Part shown: positions 9,047 to 15,706 of the stretch, one piece after another | Position numbering within the stretch: the stretch's first letter is position 1 | Layout of the letters: the number at the start of each line of letters is the position of its first letter | NCBI GenBank assembly: GCA_002344565.1 | Contig: DDTZ01000139.1 | Location: forward strand, 3,313-23,999 | DNA from: Bdellovibrionaceae bacterium UBA2351 | Lineage (GTDB): Bacteria; Bdellovibrionota; Bdellovibrionia; Bdellovibrionales; Bdellovibrionaceae | DNA length: 20,687 nt | Direction: 5' to 3' | Translations under genes and position numbers: made by a program | The notes under the pieces: model-generated | Databases searched by the model: none | The model's input: only the letters and a program-made list of their open reading frames with translations | What the model was told of the DNA's origin: nothing

Positions 9047-9254
9047 AGAGGACTCCATTTTTTTATAATCGAGGTTAGGTCCATGGAAGAATCGTTCCAG
9101 CTCGAATTGAATTAGGGCCGTCCACCACCCTTGGAACTGTTGGGATTTTATACGAAGTAACTAAATAGGGATGGCCTTAGATGGCCCTAACAAAAAAGGA
9201 AGGAATTCCTGACAAGATGATCCGTTTAACTTTTAGACACTTAAATTAGACCCA
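9047..9254. promoter_or_regulatory. Upstream region of the UDG-like/ADA-like operon
   Basis: These 208 bases separate the methyltransferase stop from the UDG-like start, both on the minus strand. The region holds GATGGCC twice with 10-bp periodicity (9170-9176, 9180-9186), enclosed by TAGGG/CCCTA. It also holds an 8-bp inverted pair TTAGGGCC (9112-9119) and GGCCCTAA (9183-9190). TATAAA on the minus strand near 9149-9154 could be a -10 box, but no matching -35 box was found. AGGAA/TTCCT just before a T-run on the minus strand (about 9197-9212) might be a weak terminator for the methyltransferase gene. The overall reading as promoter and operator is tentative. Confidence 0.35.
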
Positions 9255-10334
9255 TTAGTGAGATCTAAAAAAACACAGATTTCCATTATCAAGCTCTTGC
9301 GGAGACGACCATTTGGTCCTTTGCTCTGGAGTTTCAAATCTAAATCGAGCATTGCCTTTAGTGACTATCGTAATCTTTCTCTGCGCGGCTATTTCGAGCA
9401 ATTGAGAAATTACGTGATTGTACGTATTGTCACTAAACGAGTCGTAAATATAATAGGTATCGGCCAAAGGAATTTTGAAATCAGGAGCCGATAAGTCTTG
9501 AACTAAAAAAGTCACGTGCTTATCAATATCTAAATTTTGCGCTGCCTTTGTTGCAATCTGAACTCGGTGCGGAACGTACTCGTACCCGATTACTTCAACA
9601 TCTGGGCGCATCAGTCCTACAACTATGCCCACACGTCCGTATCCAGAGCCCAAATCTATAAATCGAGAGCCTTTTTTTAAATTCAAATATCTAAGTGCAG
9701 TAACTGCAGTGGAATATCCAGATTGTACTCCGACGCCGGCTCCTTCATACAGACGTTCGGTGTTTTCAACCGGACTTACCATACCCTTGTCAGCTAGGTA
9801 GTCCAAATTAAAAACGACATCTAACTTATCGAACGTTCGGTACAAAGACAGCCCAAGATGAAGCCCTAGTTCCTGCTTAGCCATAGTTAGCTGATGTTCG
9901 AGCTCAAATAACTCGGATATTAACTTCAGTGCCGTAGCCGAAAACACGCGAAGGTCTTCTTTTGTTTTTCTTCTAGCAAGCTTTATAACTGCATCTTCGA
10001 TCAGCACTGCATTCCGACTGGCTTGGGCAATACCTTCAAGGGACGACTCTTCAAAGAATTCATGTAGGAACCTTACAGGCGATAATTCTTCTTTAAAGAG
10101 TTTTTTTATAAATTTGGCAAATACGATTTCTTTAGTTGAGTTTTGACCTTGGATCCAGCGTTCTTCACCGACGAATGTAATCGCACTGACTAGAAACGCG
10201 GTGTCCACAAATGTATGCGCCAGATCTGAAATATCAAACGTCGCTAATGTTTTCTCGATATCGCCAGGAAAGTCGACAAACTTAGTTTCCGTAAGTAGTT
10301 TTTGAAGGGCAGGTTTGTAGGAATTATTGGCCAT
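9255..10334 (-). CDS. Class I SAM-dependent methyltransferase with helical N-terminal region
   Basis: The 359-residue protein has a mostly helical N-terminal half (about 1-180, unassigned). A Rossmann-type methyltransferase domain follows with motif I FIDLGSGYGRVGI (225-237). An acidic residue after strand 2 (GYEYV, E252) likely contacts the SAM ribose. A motif III-like segment is VQDLSAPDF (278-286), and YYIYDSFSD follows it. The motif I and GYE pattern recalls the DOT1-like and small cytoplasmic methyltransferases, but no target can be named. There is no signal peptide, so it is likely cytoplasmic. The ATG at 10334 has GAG at about -9. It is divergent from lysS with a 205-base gap. Confidence 0.82.
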   Translation of the reverse strand: MANNSYKPALQKLLTETKFVDFPGDIEKTLATFDISDLAHTFVDTAFLVSAITFVGEERWIQGQNSTKEIVFAKFIKKLFKEELSPVRFLHEFFEESSLEGIAQASRNAVLIEDAVIKLARRKTKEDLRVFSATALKLISELFELEHQLTMAKQELGLHLGLSLYRTFDKLDVVFNLDYLADKGMVSPVENTERLYEGAGVGVQSGYSTAVTALRYLNLKKGSRFIDLGSGYGRVGIVVGLMRPDVEVIGYEYVPHRVQIATKAAQNLDIDKHVTFLVQDLSAPDFKIPLADTYYIYDSFSDNTYNHVISQLLEIAAQRKITIVTKGNARFRFETPEQRTKWSSPQELDNGNLCFFRSH

Positions 10335-10539
10335 TAGAACTCATTAGTTTATTAGACCACTTCAGTGCAGACAGAACAACAAACGAATCCGAAAGCTTAA
10401 AATGACTCAAATGCACAGTCGCAGGTCTTTCCTAACTTTGGACCGCTAAAAACTAATAAAAATTAGGAAAATTGGTGACTTGAGGACATTTTGCATAGTA
10501 ATCGAATTAATCGATACATTAATTTTTGAGGAGTTCGCA
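10335..10539. promoter_or_regulatory. Divergent promoter region between methyltransferase and lysS
   Basis: This 205-base AT-rich gap must contain promoters for both flanking genes. For lysS, TTGCAT (10491-10496) and TACATT (10515-10520) are spaced 18 bp, a weak sigma-70-like match. CCTAA and TTAGG arms flank the A-rich stretch 10432-10468, and ATCGA repeats lie at 10501-10515. The lysS ribosome binding site GAGGAG (10528-10533) is strong. No riboswitch or T-box structure was recognised. Confidence 0.35.
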
Positions 10540-12000
10540 GTGCTTTCAGAACAAGAGATAGTTCGACGTGAGAAATTAGAAAAAATTACCGCTTTGGGCA
10601 TCAACGCTTATCCCGAGAGATTTGAGACGTCTCATACCCTTGAAGCTGCCGGTAAATTGGAAGATGGCGTGGATCCGGTTTCAGTTGCTGGTCGTATCAC
10701 TGCGATTCGCCAAATCGGGCGTCTGACGTTTGCAACCATTCAAGATATTTTCGCTAAATATCAGCTGTGCTTAAAGGCCGATAACCTTGAAAAATACGAT
10801 GAAATTTTATCTTACTTAGACGTGGGTGATTTCGTAGGCGTAAAAGGCTTTACATTCACAACTAAAAAAAATGAAAAGACTCTTCAAGTTAAACATTTCA
10901 CTTTCCTTGGTAAATGCCTTCGTCCACTGCCAGAAAAATGGCACGGTTTAACGGATGTCGAGTCTCGTTATCGTCAACGCTACTTAGATTTAATCGTAAA
11001 TCCAGAGACGCAGCAACGTATGTTAATGCGTACGACGTTAGTCCGCGAAGTACGTCGCTTCCTTGAGGACCGCACATTTATCGAAGTGGAAACTCCGGTT
11101 CTTCAAGCCAAAGCCTCGGGCGCCTTGGCCCGTCCATTTAAAACTCACCATAATGCTCTAGATGCTGATTTCTTCTTGCGTATTGCCCCTGAGACCTACT
11201 TAAAACGTTTGATCGTTGGTGGCTTTAATAACGTATTTGAAATCGCTCGCTGCTTCAGAAATGAAGGCATTGGTCCCAATCACTTGCAAGAATTCACAAT
11301 GGTTGAGGGCTACTCGGCGTATTGGAATTTCGAAGACAACATGAAATTAATCAAAGAGCTTTTCATTCACGTGGTTCAAAAAGTCAGCGGCAGTACAACA
11401 TTTACTTTAGGTAACCACACAATCGACCTTAAAGAAGAATGGCCAACCGTTACATTCCGTGAATTGATCAAGGGTGATATTAATCTAGATATCGATCAAT
11501 TCCCTACGGCGGAAACGCTATTAGCGGAAATCAAACGTTTAGGTATAAAATTAGATGAAGACAACTTAAGCGTTCTTGGTCGCGGTAACTTGATCGATCT
11601 ATTGTATAAACGTGTGAGTCGCCCTAAATTAATCAAGCCGACGTTTCTAGTGTCTCATCCGATTGACTTGTCTCCACTCGCTCGCGCCAATGATAAAAAC
11701 CCACAGCTTACAGATCGCTTCCAATTAGTGATCAACGGTGTGGAAATCGTAAATGCCTACTCTGAACTTGTAGATCCTATCGAGCAAAACAAACGTTTAG
11801 AGGCGCAAGCGGCAAGTAAAGCCAAAGGCGATCAAGACGCGATGGTAAAAGAAGACGACTACGTCATGGCTATGGAATACGGAATGCCGCCAATTTCAGG
11901 TTGGGGTTTCGGCATCGAACGCTTGATCCAGTTCCTTTCCGTTTGCGACAATATTAAAGACTGTGTTTTATTCCCATTATCTAAGCCAAAGGCTGATTAA
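10540..12000 (+). CDS. lysS: Lysyl-tRNA synthetase, class II
   Basis: The enzyme charges tRNA-Lys in the cytoplasm. I choose the GTG at 10540 (486 residues) because GAGGAG lies 6 nt upstream; an in-frame TTG at 10480 would add 20 residues with no ribosome binding site. An OB-fold anticodon-binding domain is seen at about residues 47-125 (VAGRITAIRQIGRLTFATIQD). Motif 1 ends in VETPVLQ (about 183-189), motif 2 is FEIARCFRNEG with EFTMVEGY (about 233-259), and motif 3 is GWGFGIERL (454-462). SHPIDLSPLAR is the lysine-type insertion loop. Motif 3 is a little divergent, followed by QFLSVCDNIKDCVLFP. Transcription appears to end at the hairpin downstream. Confidence 0.95.
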   Translation: MLSEQEIVRREKLEKITALGINAYPERFETSHTLEAAGKLEDGVDPVSVAGRITAIRQIGRLTFATIQDIFAKYQLCLKADNLEKYDEILSYLDVGDFVGVKGFTFTTKKNEKTLQVKHFTFLGKCLRPLPEKWHGLTDVESRYRQRYLDLIVNPETQQRMLMRTTLVREVRRFLEDRTFIEVETPVLQAKASGALARPFKTHHNALDADFFLRIAPETYLKRLIVGGFNNVFEIARCFRNEGIGPNHLQEFTMVEGYSAYWNFEDNMKLIKELFIHVVQKVSGSTTFTLGNHTIDLKEEWPTVTFRELIKGDINLDIDQFPTAETLLAEIKRLGIKLDEDNLSVLGRGNLIDLLYKRVSRPKLIKPTFLVSHPIDLSPLARANDKNPQLTDRFQLVINGVEIVNAYSELVDPIEQNKRLEAQAASKAKGDQDAMVKEDDYVMAMEYGMPPISGWGFGIERLIQFLSVCDNIKDCVLFPLSKPKAD

Positions 12001-12026
12001 AAAGATCAGACTAGCATAATTACTCT

Positions 12027-12056
12027 GGGACTAGGAACCAATCCTAGTCCTGTTTT
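12027..12056 (+). terminator. Rho-independent terminator after lysS
   Basis: A perfect 9-bp stem GGACTAGGA/TCCTAGTCC (12028-12036 with 12042-12050) has a 5-nt loop ACCAA. It is followed by TGTTTTC, 26 nt after the lysS stop. A second, weaker hairpin (AGAGC 12069-12073 with GCTCT 12096-12100) precedes a long T-rich run and may act as backup. Confidence 0.85.
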
Positions 12057-12185
12057 CAACGATGAATTAGAGCAAAAATCCCAGTGACTATTGCCGCTCT
12101 TTTCATTTTTTTTCGACAGGGTTTTCTCGCAGAGTTTCATTTTTTTAGATTTAATTTTGGAATCAAAGTTGAACCCTAACAGCGC

Positions 12186-12968
12186 ATGAAAAACTTGAAT
12201 CTACTTAAAGTACTTACTCTAGCTGTTTTACTCTTCTCTTCAATCTCTTTCGCACATTCGTCCACTGAATCTGTGAGTGAACTTTCACTTCGTTATCGAA
12301 TGATGTCGAACGACTACCAAACATCGAGCGAGCTAGTAGAGGCTGTGTTCTCTAACTTTCAGCAAACTCAAAGTTTTTGGTCGCAATCACTCGAACAGTT
12401 AGCTCACAATAAAGAGTTTCTCGTCCAACTTCAAAAATTCTCCGTCTCGATGAATCAGTTAGTGAGCGAACAACCTGATGATGATCAAAAGAAAAATTCT
12501 CTAGAAACGCTGATCACAATTCTTTCGGAATCTGCCGGTGCGAATGAGAAAACCACAGGGCAATCACTGCCGAAAGTTTATCACGACTATCTGAGATCTA
12601 TGATGAAGTCAGGCTCATCTGCGTCGGCAGAAACTACGGCCCAAGGAATTAAAGTCAAAGGGAATGAAGTCCTAAGAACAGTTGGCACGTATGGAATTTG
12701 GGGTTTCTGGTTCGTGACATCTACTTGGGGACTTGTGACCATGTCACCTAATATGGAAAATTTCTTGTATTATCCGGCATTCGCAATGTTTATTGCGTCA
12801 GGTCCCTTTAGCATTTCAAATCAAATTTGGGCCCAAGTTTTTGATCGCTTAGAGAAAAAGGCCACACTTCAGCACAAGTCAGCCTTGCAATATATGAAAG
12901 ACAAAGTTCGTTCGCTCAAAAATTTTAGACGAGCGCATACGAACCAATGTTTAGGATTCTATCGATAA
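12186..12968 (+). CDS. Exported or membrane protein of unknown function with Cys-tail (QCLGFYR)
   Basis: This 260-residue protein is not recognised as a member of any named family. It has a clear Sec signal peptide (MKNLNLLKVLTLAVLLFSSI..., cleavage likely after SFA at 23). A mainly helical region rich in Gln and Ser follows (about 24-150). Two hydrophobic aromatic-rich segments at about 164-185 (GTYGIWGFWFVTSTWGL) and 188-208 may be a membrane hairpin. A basic C-terminal region ends RRAHTNQCLGFYR. The last residues resemble those of the ADA-like protein (QCLSVYR), and even the final nucleotides TCTATCGATA are shared. The ATG at 12186 has no visible Shine-Dalgarno sequence. The stop codon abuts the lgt stop on the other strand with no base between. 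Confidence 0.75.
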   Translation: MKNLNLLKVLTLAVLLFSSISFAHSSTESVSELSLRYRMMSNDYQTSSELVEAVFSNFQQTQSFWSQSLEQLAHNKEFLVQLQKFSVSMNQLVSEQPDDDQKKNSLETLITILSESAGANEKTTGQSLPKVYHDYLRSMMKSGSSASAETTAQGIKVKGNEVLRTVGTYGIWGFWFVTSTWGLVTMSPNMENFLYYPAFAMFIASGPFSISNQIWAQVFDRLEKKATLQHKSALQYMKDKVRSLKNFRRAHTNQCLGFYR

Positions 12969-14063
12969 CTACTTTCTTGAAAGTTTGATCGAAGCTACGC
13001 GACCCCACCCGGGACAAATTATAGTCACAGTGCGGGTCCATAGAATCCCAAGAATTAAAGAAATCACAGCGAGAGCGATACTTAACCACTGACCTCGCGA
13101 CAAATCGAAAAGCTGCAAACCGATATGAGCATCTGGCATACGGTAAAACTCATCCGCAACGCGTGAGATTGAATAAAGCACGCCAAAGCTGGCGGCAATC
13201 ACGCCTAGCTTTTTTGGCGTACGCCACATCAAAAATAAAATAACAAAAACGGCAAATCCTTCCAGTAAAGCGCCGTACAGTTGCGAGGGGTGACGAGGTG
13301 TTAACAACGGTTCAAGCGCACTCAGCACCATTCCGTTATGTTTGTGCGTCTCTTCAATGATTCGATTCATAAACGAATACACTGCGTTTTTCGCCTCGTG
13401 ATTAAACGCCATTGACTCAACCCAAGTTTTCCACTGATCCGGACTGCCGCCTAATTGCTGATACACATTTGTTAACGATAAAAATTTATCTTTGTCAGCC
13501 ACAGTCCATGACAAGATGTCTGTTGGAAATTTAACCGCCCAAGAAACAAAACTTTGAATTGGACGCCCTACAAGCTCACCATTTATAAAGTTAGCGATAC
13601 GACCAAAGAAAATACCGATCGGTCCGCAGATGCAAACTAGATCTAAAAGATACAATGTTGGAATTCCGTACTTTCTAGCAAACAACCAAGCCGCGATCAC
13701 AATACCAATCATACCACCATGACTAGCCATACCGCCTTCATTCACAGCTAGCACGCCCCAAAAAGGAAAATCAGATTTAAATTTGATGAACAAATCTGGC
13801 GAGTAAAACAAACAGTATCCTAAACGACCACCGGCCATTGTACCAATCGCACAGTAGGTAACAAAATCGCTGACCATTTCTTTTGTTAGACCCATTTTCT
13901 GTTTTTCACATAACCACTTGATAAGAAAGTACGACAGGATGAAACCGACCATGTACGATAGGCCGTACCAACGAACACCCACATTGCCATAAATTGGAAG
14001 CAGAACAGGATCTAAATTATGAACGTAGTATTTGTAGTTTAAGAAGTCCTGTGGTGCTGACAT
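12969..14063 (-). CDS. lgt: Phosphatidylglycerol-prolipoprotein diacylglyceryl transferase
   Basis: This inner-membrane enzyme transfers diacylglycerol from phosphatidylglycerol to the lipobox Cys of prolipoproteins. Visible hallmarks are the early WYGLSYMVG helix (32-40), SHGGMIG (114-120, with the conserved His), the Lgt signature GRIANFINGELVGRP (154-168), PRHPSQLYGALLEG (256-269) and RVADEFYR (301-308), with about seven hydrophobic helices. At 364 residues it is longer than the E. coli enzyme (about 290). Most of the excess lies between GRP and PRHPSQLY (169-255), where a periplasmic-side region is roughly twice the usual size. The C-terminal tail is also extended and basic. GGAG is 8 nt before the ATG at 14063. 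The gene is tail-to-tail with the 12186 gene. Confidence 0.95.
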   Translation of the reverse strand: MSAPQDFLNYKYYVHNLDPVLLPIYGNVGVRWYGLSYMVGFILSYFLIKWLCEKQKMGLTKEMVSDFVTYCAIGTMAGGRLGYCLFYSPDLFIKFKSDFPFWGVLAVNEGGMASHGGMIGIVIAAWLFARKYGIPTLYLLDLVCICGPIGIFFGRIANFINGELVGRPIQSFVSWAVKFPTDILSWTVADKDKFLSLTNVYQQLGGSPDQWKTWVESMAFNHEAKNAVYSFMNRIIEETHKHNGMVLSALEPLLTPRHPSQLYGALLEGFAVFVILFLMWRTPKKLGVIAASFGVLYSISRVADEFYRMPDAHIGLQLFDLSRGQWLSIALAVISLILGILWTRTVTIICPGWGRVASIKLSRK

Positions 14064-14197
14064 GGTTTTAACTCCGTTTTATCAAAATGATTCAGTTTTC
14101 TGGGGGCACCTTCGTGTACCCGCTCCTATTGTTTTACAACTGGTGTTATTTTGCAACATCTTCTTAAATGCTAACTACGGGAATATAATGAATAAAG
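14064..14197. promoter_or_regulatory. Divergent region between lgt and outer-membrane protein gene, with TATAAT near the ATG
   Basis: The 134-base gap serves two divergent genes. On the plus strand a perfect TATAAT (14184-14189) ends 8 nt before the ATG at 14198, which would put transcription start at or next to the start codon. No good -35 box was found. On the minus strand, TTGCAA and AACAAT spaced 17 bp are a weak promoter match for lgt. In the lgt leader, a small hairpin (GGG.CAC with GTG.CCC, about 14104-14122) lies upstream of the ribosome binding site. Confidence 0.4.
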
Positions 14198-14941
14198 ATG
14201 AAAAAAACTGTCATTTTTTTTACGTTGATATTGGTGGCTTTCACATCATCAGTCGGCCTTGCCCAGAGTAAGTTCAATATTTCAGAGCGAGCCAAAAAAC
14301 GAGAAGGCTCACGTTGGACGCTGGGCGAGTGGTTAGCTCAAAAAGACCGCAACAAACTGATGGATCAGTGGTTATGGTTAAACTCACCAGATCCCTATGA
14401 ATTCAGTTTGCTTGGCGCCAACACCAACTACAAAAAGAAACTCTCAACAAGCGAAAATGAATACACGATCACGAGCCTTGAGGCGTCAGCGTATGCACAT
14501 ATTTTTGGACTATCTGTCGAATATGATAAACGTGGTGATGAAAACGAAAATGATTTAACAGGGCTATTTAATTTGCGTTTACTTGGCTCATCTATCCAAA
14601 GCAGTGCTTTAACGATTCACTACGGCCAACGCACTCGAACTTTTTCGGGATTAGATCCTATGTCAGTAACTCGAAATCAATTCTATCAAATCTCACTACA
14701 AATTTATTTAGGCCGCTATTTCGGATTCAACGGTCACCACAGAACCTATCTGCCATTTACAGATAGCTACTTCGGCGAAATCACCGGCACTCAAGTGCAA
14801 GCCGGCGTCTTCCTAGAATTCGAATTCCTAAGAATCTTCGGAACCTACTTCAAAGACACACAAAAAAACTCAAACCCCACAACCCCACCCCCCGAAATCC
14901 CAAGAGAAGGCCTAAAAACCGGCCTCCAATTCTTCTTCTAG
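14198..14941 (+). CDS. Small outer-membrane beta-barrel protein
   Basis: The 247-residue protein has a Sec signal peptide (MKKTVIFFTLILVAFTSSVGLAQ, cleavage likely after VGLA). The mature part starts with a charged region (about 27-60, including WTLGEWLAQKDRNKLMDQWLW). Alternating beta-strands follow (YTITSLEASAYAHIFGLSVEYDKRG, LTGLFNLRLLGSS, QFYQISLQIYLGRYFGF, TQVQAGVFLEFEF). The end is GLKTGLQFFF, a typical terminal-aromatic barrel strand. A Pro/Thr-rich loop (TTPPPEIP) precedes the last strand, and the codons there are unusually C-rich. There is no recognisable Shine-Dalgarno sequence. An alternative frame starting at 14062 overlaps it but lacks any protein-like features. Specific function is unknown. 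A REP-like repeat begins on the base after the stop. Confidence 0.82.
   Translation: MKKTVIFFTLILVAFTSSVGLAQSKFNISERAKKREGSRWTLGEWLAQKDRNKLMDQWLWLNSPDPYEFSLLGANTNYKKKLSTSENEYTITSLEASAYAHIFGLSVEYDKRGDENENDLTGLFNLRLLGSSIQSSALTIHYGQRTRTFSGLDPMSVTRNQFYQISLQIYLGRYFGFNGHHRTYLPFTDSYFGEITGTQVQAGVFLEFEFLRIFGTYFKDTQKNSNPTTPPPEIPREGLKTGLQFFF
14857..14901 (+). promoter_or_regulatory. C-rich, G-poor tract at the end of the outer-membrane gene (possible Rho entry site)
   Basis: These 45 bases contain 23 C and only 1 G on the coding strand, unlike the surrounding sequence. They lie just upstream of the stop and the REP copy. Such C-over-G tracts are typical Rho loading sites. No intrinsic terminator follows this gene, so Rho-dependent termination is plausible but inferred. 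Confidence 0.35.
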
Positions 14942-14993
14942 AGTCAGCTGCTAGGTTTTTGCAATGCTATGCATTCCTAAATGTCAGCAGCTG
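14942..14993 (+). repeat. REP-like element, left copy flanking the RAYT gene
   Basis: The first 23 bases (14942-14964, beginning AGTCAGCTGCTAGG and ending TTGCAA) recur exactly, inverted, at 15682-15704. Within this copy CAGCTGCT (14945-14952) pairs with AGCAGCTG (14986-14993), with an inner stem AATGC/GCATT (14963-14967 with 14971-14975) and AGG/CCT. The whole can therefore fold into an imperfect hairpin. It starts directly after the TAG of the outer-membrane gene. Confidence 0.8.
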
Positions 14994-15040
14994 CCTATTG
15001 GGTTTTTATCTGGCACCGAAATTTGCAGATTCAAATTCCC

Positions 15041-15679
15041 ATGAGCTATTTTGTAAGAGAACTGAACGAAGAGTTTCCTTTTCATATTTCTGGTCGATGC
15101 AATAACAAAGAGAATTTCCCAGTTCCACTTTCGGAAGCATGGGAAATATTTAGCGACTATTTATTCATGCTTCATCACAACTACGACATGAAAATTCACT
15201 CTTTTGTTTTAATGTCGAATCACTATCATCTATTGGCGTCGGATCCAAAATTAAATATGTCAAAGGCCATGGCTGAATTCATGCGTAGTACTAGTAAAGA
15301 AATGGGGCGAATCAGCTTTCGGATAAACAAGATTTGGGGTTCTCGTTTTCATTCATGTCTCATCGATGATACTAGCTATTTCTTAAATACATATAAGTAC
15401 AACTACCGAAACCCCGTCGCCGCCGGACTCTGTTCGCGAGTCGAAGACTATCCGTGGAGCACTTTACAATTACTCTTAGGAAAAAAAGCCGGAGCTATCC
15501 CACTTGTTGAAGATGACACTCTAATGAACGATGTTGAGGGAACATTAAGATGGCTAAATGAAGCTTATCGACCAGATGAAGCAGAGGTCATAAAATTAGC
15601 CTCTCAAAAAAAGATTTTTAAATTAAGTCGAGATCCAAACACCGGAAGAAAGCGTTCGCTAACCTCCGGTGATCCCTAG
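15041..15679 (+). CDS. REP-associated tyrosine transposase (RAYT, Y1/IS200-like HUH family)
   Basis: RAYTs are single-copy HUH endonuclease-like transposases that nick REP palindromes. From the ATG at 15041 the protein has 213 residues. It shows the family order: FPFHISGRCNN (11-22), SFVLMSNHYHLL with the HUH motif H61-Y-H63, the WGSRFHSCLIDD strand (99-110), and YNYRNPVAAGL with the likely nucleophile Y120. DYPWSTLQLLLG follows. An in-frame ATG at 14981 would add 20 residues, but it lies inside the hairpin arm of the left REP copy and its peptide does not look like RAYT sequence. Neither start has a good ribosome binding site. The stop codon lies at the edge of the right REP copy. No TnpB partner is present. 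The gene is tail-to-tail with hutU (25 nt). Confidence 0.85.
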   Translation: MSYFVRELNEEFPFHISGRCNNKENFPVPLSEAWEIFSDYLFMLHHNYDMKIHSFVLMSNHYHLLASDPKLNMSKAMAEFMRSTSKEMGRISFRINKIWGSRFHSCLIDDTSYFLNTYKYNYRNPVAAGLCSRVEDYPWSTLQLLLGKKAGAIPLVEDDTLMNDVEGTLRWLNEAYRPDEAEVIKLASQKKIFKLSRDPNTGRKRSLTSGDP

Positions 15680-15706
15680 CGTTGCAAAAACCTAGCAGCT
15701 GACTTT
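15677..15706 (-). repeat. REP-like element, right copy, after hutU stop
   Basis: This is the inverted copy of the left element. 15682-15704 match it perfectly (23 bp), and 15677-15704 match over 28 bp with one mismatch. Read on the minus strand, it starts immediately after the TAA of hutU (15705-15707). Its far end covers the RAYT stop codon (15677-15679). CAAAAACCTAGCAGCTGAC plus TTT (15685-15706) is shared with the third copy. Confidence 0.85.

Noticed and set aside
9047..9058. ATG at 9058 as start of the UDG-like protein (MESSMK...)
   Set aside because: This ATG overlaps the GGAG that serves the ATG at 9046, and the latter gives a cleaner signal peptide.
10480..10539. N-terminal extension of lysS from a TTG start
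   Set aside because: The GTG at 10540 has GAGGAG at ideal spacing and gives a normal LysRS N-terminus; the TTG has no such site.
12069..12113. Small RNA or strong terminator downstream of lysS
   Set aside because: The stem is only 5 bp with a 22-nt loop; it may be a backup terminator but does not support an RNA gene call.
14062..14271. Plus-strand open frame of 69 codons overlapping the start of lgt and of the outer-membrane gene
   Set aside because: It overlaps the better-supported gene at 14198 in another frame, has no ribosome binding site and no protein-like features.
14942..15704. Complete IS200/IS605 insertion sequence
   Set aside because: The inverted ends are REP-like palindromes, no TnpB is present, and the protein reads as a RAYT rather than IS200 TnpA.
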